In this document: positions 5,753 through 6,086 of the stretch, one piece after another
Position numbering within the stretch: the stretch's first letter is position 1
How the letters are laid out: each line of letters begins with the position of its first letter
Assembly: GCA_947097535.1 (NCBI GenBank)
Contig: CAMURM010000114.1
Location: forward strand, 1-6,086
Source of the DNA: an uncultured Selenomonas sp.
Lineage (GTDB): Bacteria > Bacillota > Negativicutes > Selenomonadales > Selenomonadaceae
Reading direction: 5' to 3'
Length of the DNA: 6,086 nucleotides
Program-made: the position numbers and the translations under genes
Notes under the pieces: model-generated
Told to the model about the DNA's origin: nothing
The model's input: the letters and a program-made list of their open reading frames with translations, nothing else
Databases searched by the model: none

Positions 5753-6086
5753 TATTTCGAGAAGTTTCGGCTGATTTCAGCCCGTTTGATTCTAGCATTA
5801 TCCACCATTTCCCGCGCGTTGTCAAGCGCGGCGGCGGTGATGTCGCTGCCCGACGCCATACGGGCGATCTCGTTGATGCGCTCGCCCTCGGAGAGAAGCT
5901 GCACCTCCGTCAGCGTGCGCCCCTCTGCCGTTTCCTTGTGGATGTAGAGGTGCTCGTCCGCCATGCAGGCGATCTGCGGCAGATGCGTGATGCAGAGCAC
6001 CTGGCGGTGCAGCGCGACCATGGCGATGCGCTCGGCGACCATGCGCGCCGTCTTGCCGCCGATGCCCGTGTCGATCTCGTCGAAGA
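5752..6086 (-). CDS. recN: DNA repair protein RecN, C-terminal part (runs off the right edge)
   Basis: The last 110 codons of recN are present; the frame is open to the right edge, with two bases of a split codon left over. The visible part is the C-terminal half of the split ABC-type ATPase head. It has Walker B 'FDEIDTGIGG' (fragment residues 1-10, with D2 and the catalytic E3), the switch histidine H34 in 'CITHLPQIACMAD', and the RecN end 'RTLTEVQLLSEGERINEIAR' followed by 'DITAAALDNARE'. RecN is an SMC-like protein that gathers at DNA double-strand breaks and aids RecA-dependent recombination. Walker A and the coiled coil are outside the window. The final codons (GAT AAT GCT AGA and after) are much richer in A and T than the rest of the gene, and overlap a promoter candidate for the next gene. 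The stop is TAA at 5752-5754. Confidence 0.97.
   Translation of the reverse strand, partial: FDEIDTGIGGKTARMVAERIAMVALHRQVLCITHLPQIACMADEHLYIHKETAEGRTLTEVQLLSEGERINEIARMASGSDITAAALDNAREMVDNARIKRAEISRNFSK
5769..5782 (-). other. Small inverted repeat in the predicted NUDIX leader
   Basis: The 14-base palindrome GGCTGAAATCAGCC could fold as a 5-bp stem with a 4-nt loop. It would begin about 8 nt after the predicted transcription start and lies about 17 nt before the ribosome binding site. It has no T-tract after it, so it is not a terminator. A short stem near the 5' end can stabilise a transcript, but it may equally be chance within the recN coding sequence (Arg-Ala-Glu-Ile-Ser). Confidence 0.25.
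5797..5825 (-). promoter_or_regulatory. Candidate sigma-A promoter inside recN, ahead of the NUDIX gene
   Basis: On the minus strand there is TTGACA (5820-5825, a perfect -35 match), a 17-nt spacer (5803-5819) and GATAAT (5797-5802, five of six -10 positions). There is no extended TGn motif. Transcription would begin near 5790, leaving a leader of about 50 nt before the NUDIX ATG. The site lies wholly in recN coding sequence, and the -10 area uses AT-rich codons (GAT AAT GCT AGA) where this gene otherwise favours GC-rich ones. It would drive the NUDIX, M50, scpA, scpB, U32 and mutS2 genes independently of recN. The motif is seen directly; activity is inferred. Confidence 0.6.

Noticed and set aside
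5769..5782. Palindrome at the end of recN as a transcription terminator
   Set aside because: The stem is only 5 bp, it precedes the recN stop and no run of T follows it on the minus strand.
5742..5825. 28-codon N-terminal extension of the NUDIX protein from the ATG at 5825
   Set aside because: It would lie in recN coding sequence and lacks a ribosome binding site; the extra residues do not resemble the family. The ATG at 5741 has AAGGGG at correct spacing.
1..6086. tRNA, rRNA, riboswitch, CRISPR, insertion sequence, attachment site or a defence-type system
   Set aside because: No intergenic gap exceeds 18 nt, no direct repeat array or transposase was seen, and all genes belong to known housekeeping families. 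The window shows no support for a new multi-gene system.

Overview
The window is one continuous minus-strand gene cluster of conserved bacterial housekeeping genes. Read in the direction of transcription (right to left) it holds: the 3' end of recN, a NUDIX hydrolase of the ADP-ribose pyrophosphatase type, an M50 (site-2 protease) membrane metalloprotease, scpA, scpB, a long two-module U32 protein with a DUF3656-type insert (RlhA/TrhP superfamily), and the 5' part of mutS2. Both end genes run off the window. Almost every base is coding: the gaps are 10, 13, 3 and 18 nt, and two junctions overlap by 1 and 4 nt.

Gene content and order (recN, scpA-scpB, MutS2, M50 and U32-DUF3656 proteins together) point to the Bacillota. 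The strong GC bias, with C or G at most third codon positions, fits a GC-rich lineage such as the Negativicutes (Selenomonas-like organisms). This assignment is an inference from gene content and composition, not from a marker gene or a search.

Several products act on chromosomes: RecN in double-strand break repair, ScpA/ScpB as the non-SMC subunits of the condensin, and MutS2 in recombination control and, in Bacillus, rescue of collided ribosomes. The U32 protein is probably an RNA hydroxylation enzyme, so the last two genes may share a ribosome theme. The NUDIX enzyme and the M50 protease have no evident functional tie to the others.

The best non-coding signal is a near-consensus sigma-A promoter buried in the last 30 codons of recN (TTGACA, 17 nt, GATAAT; 5797-5825). 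It would start transcription about 50 nt upstream of the NUDIX gene and so make NUDIX through mutS2 a separate transcription unit. It sits on a duplicated Asp-Asn-Ala-Arg peptide whose two copies differ at all four codons. One copy supplies the -35 box and the other the -10 box. I saw no terminator, RNA gene, mobile element, CRISPR array or clear novel system; the long plus-strand reading frames are shadows of the real genes.
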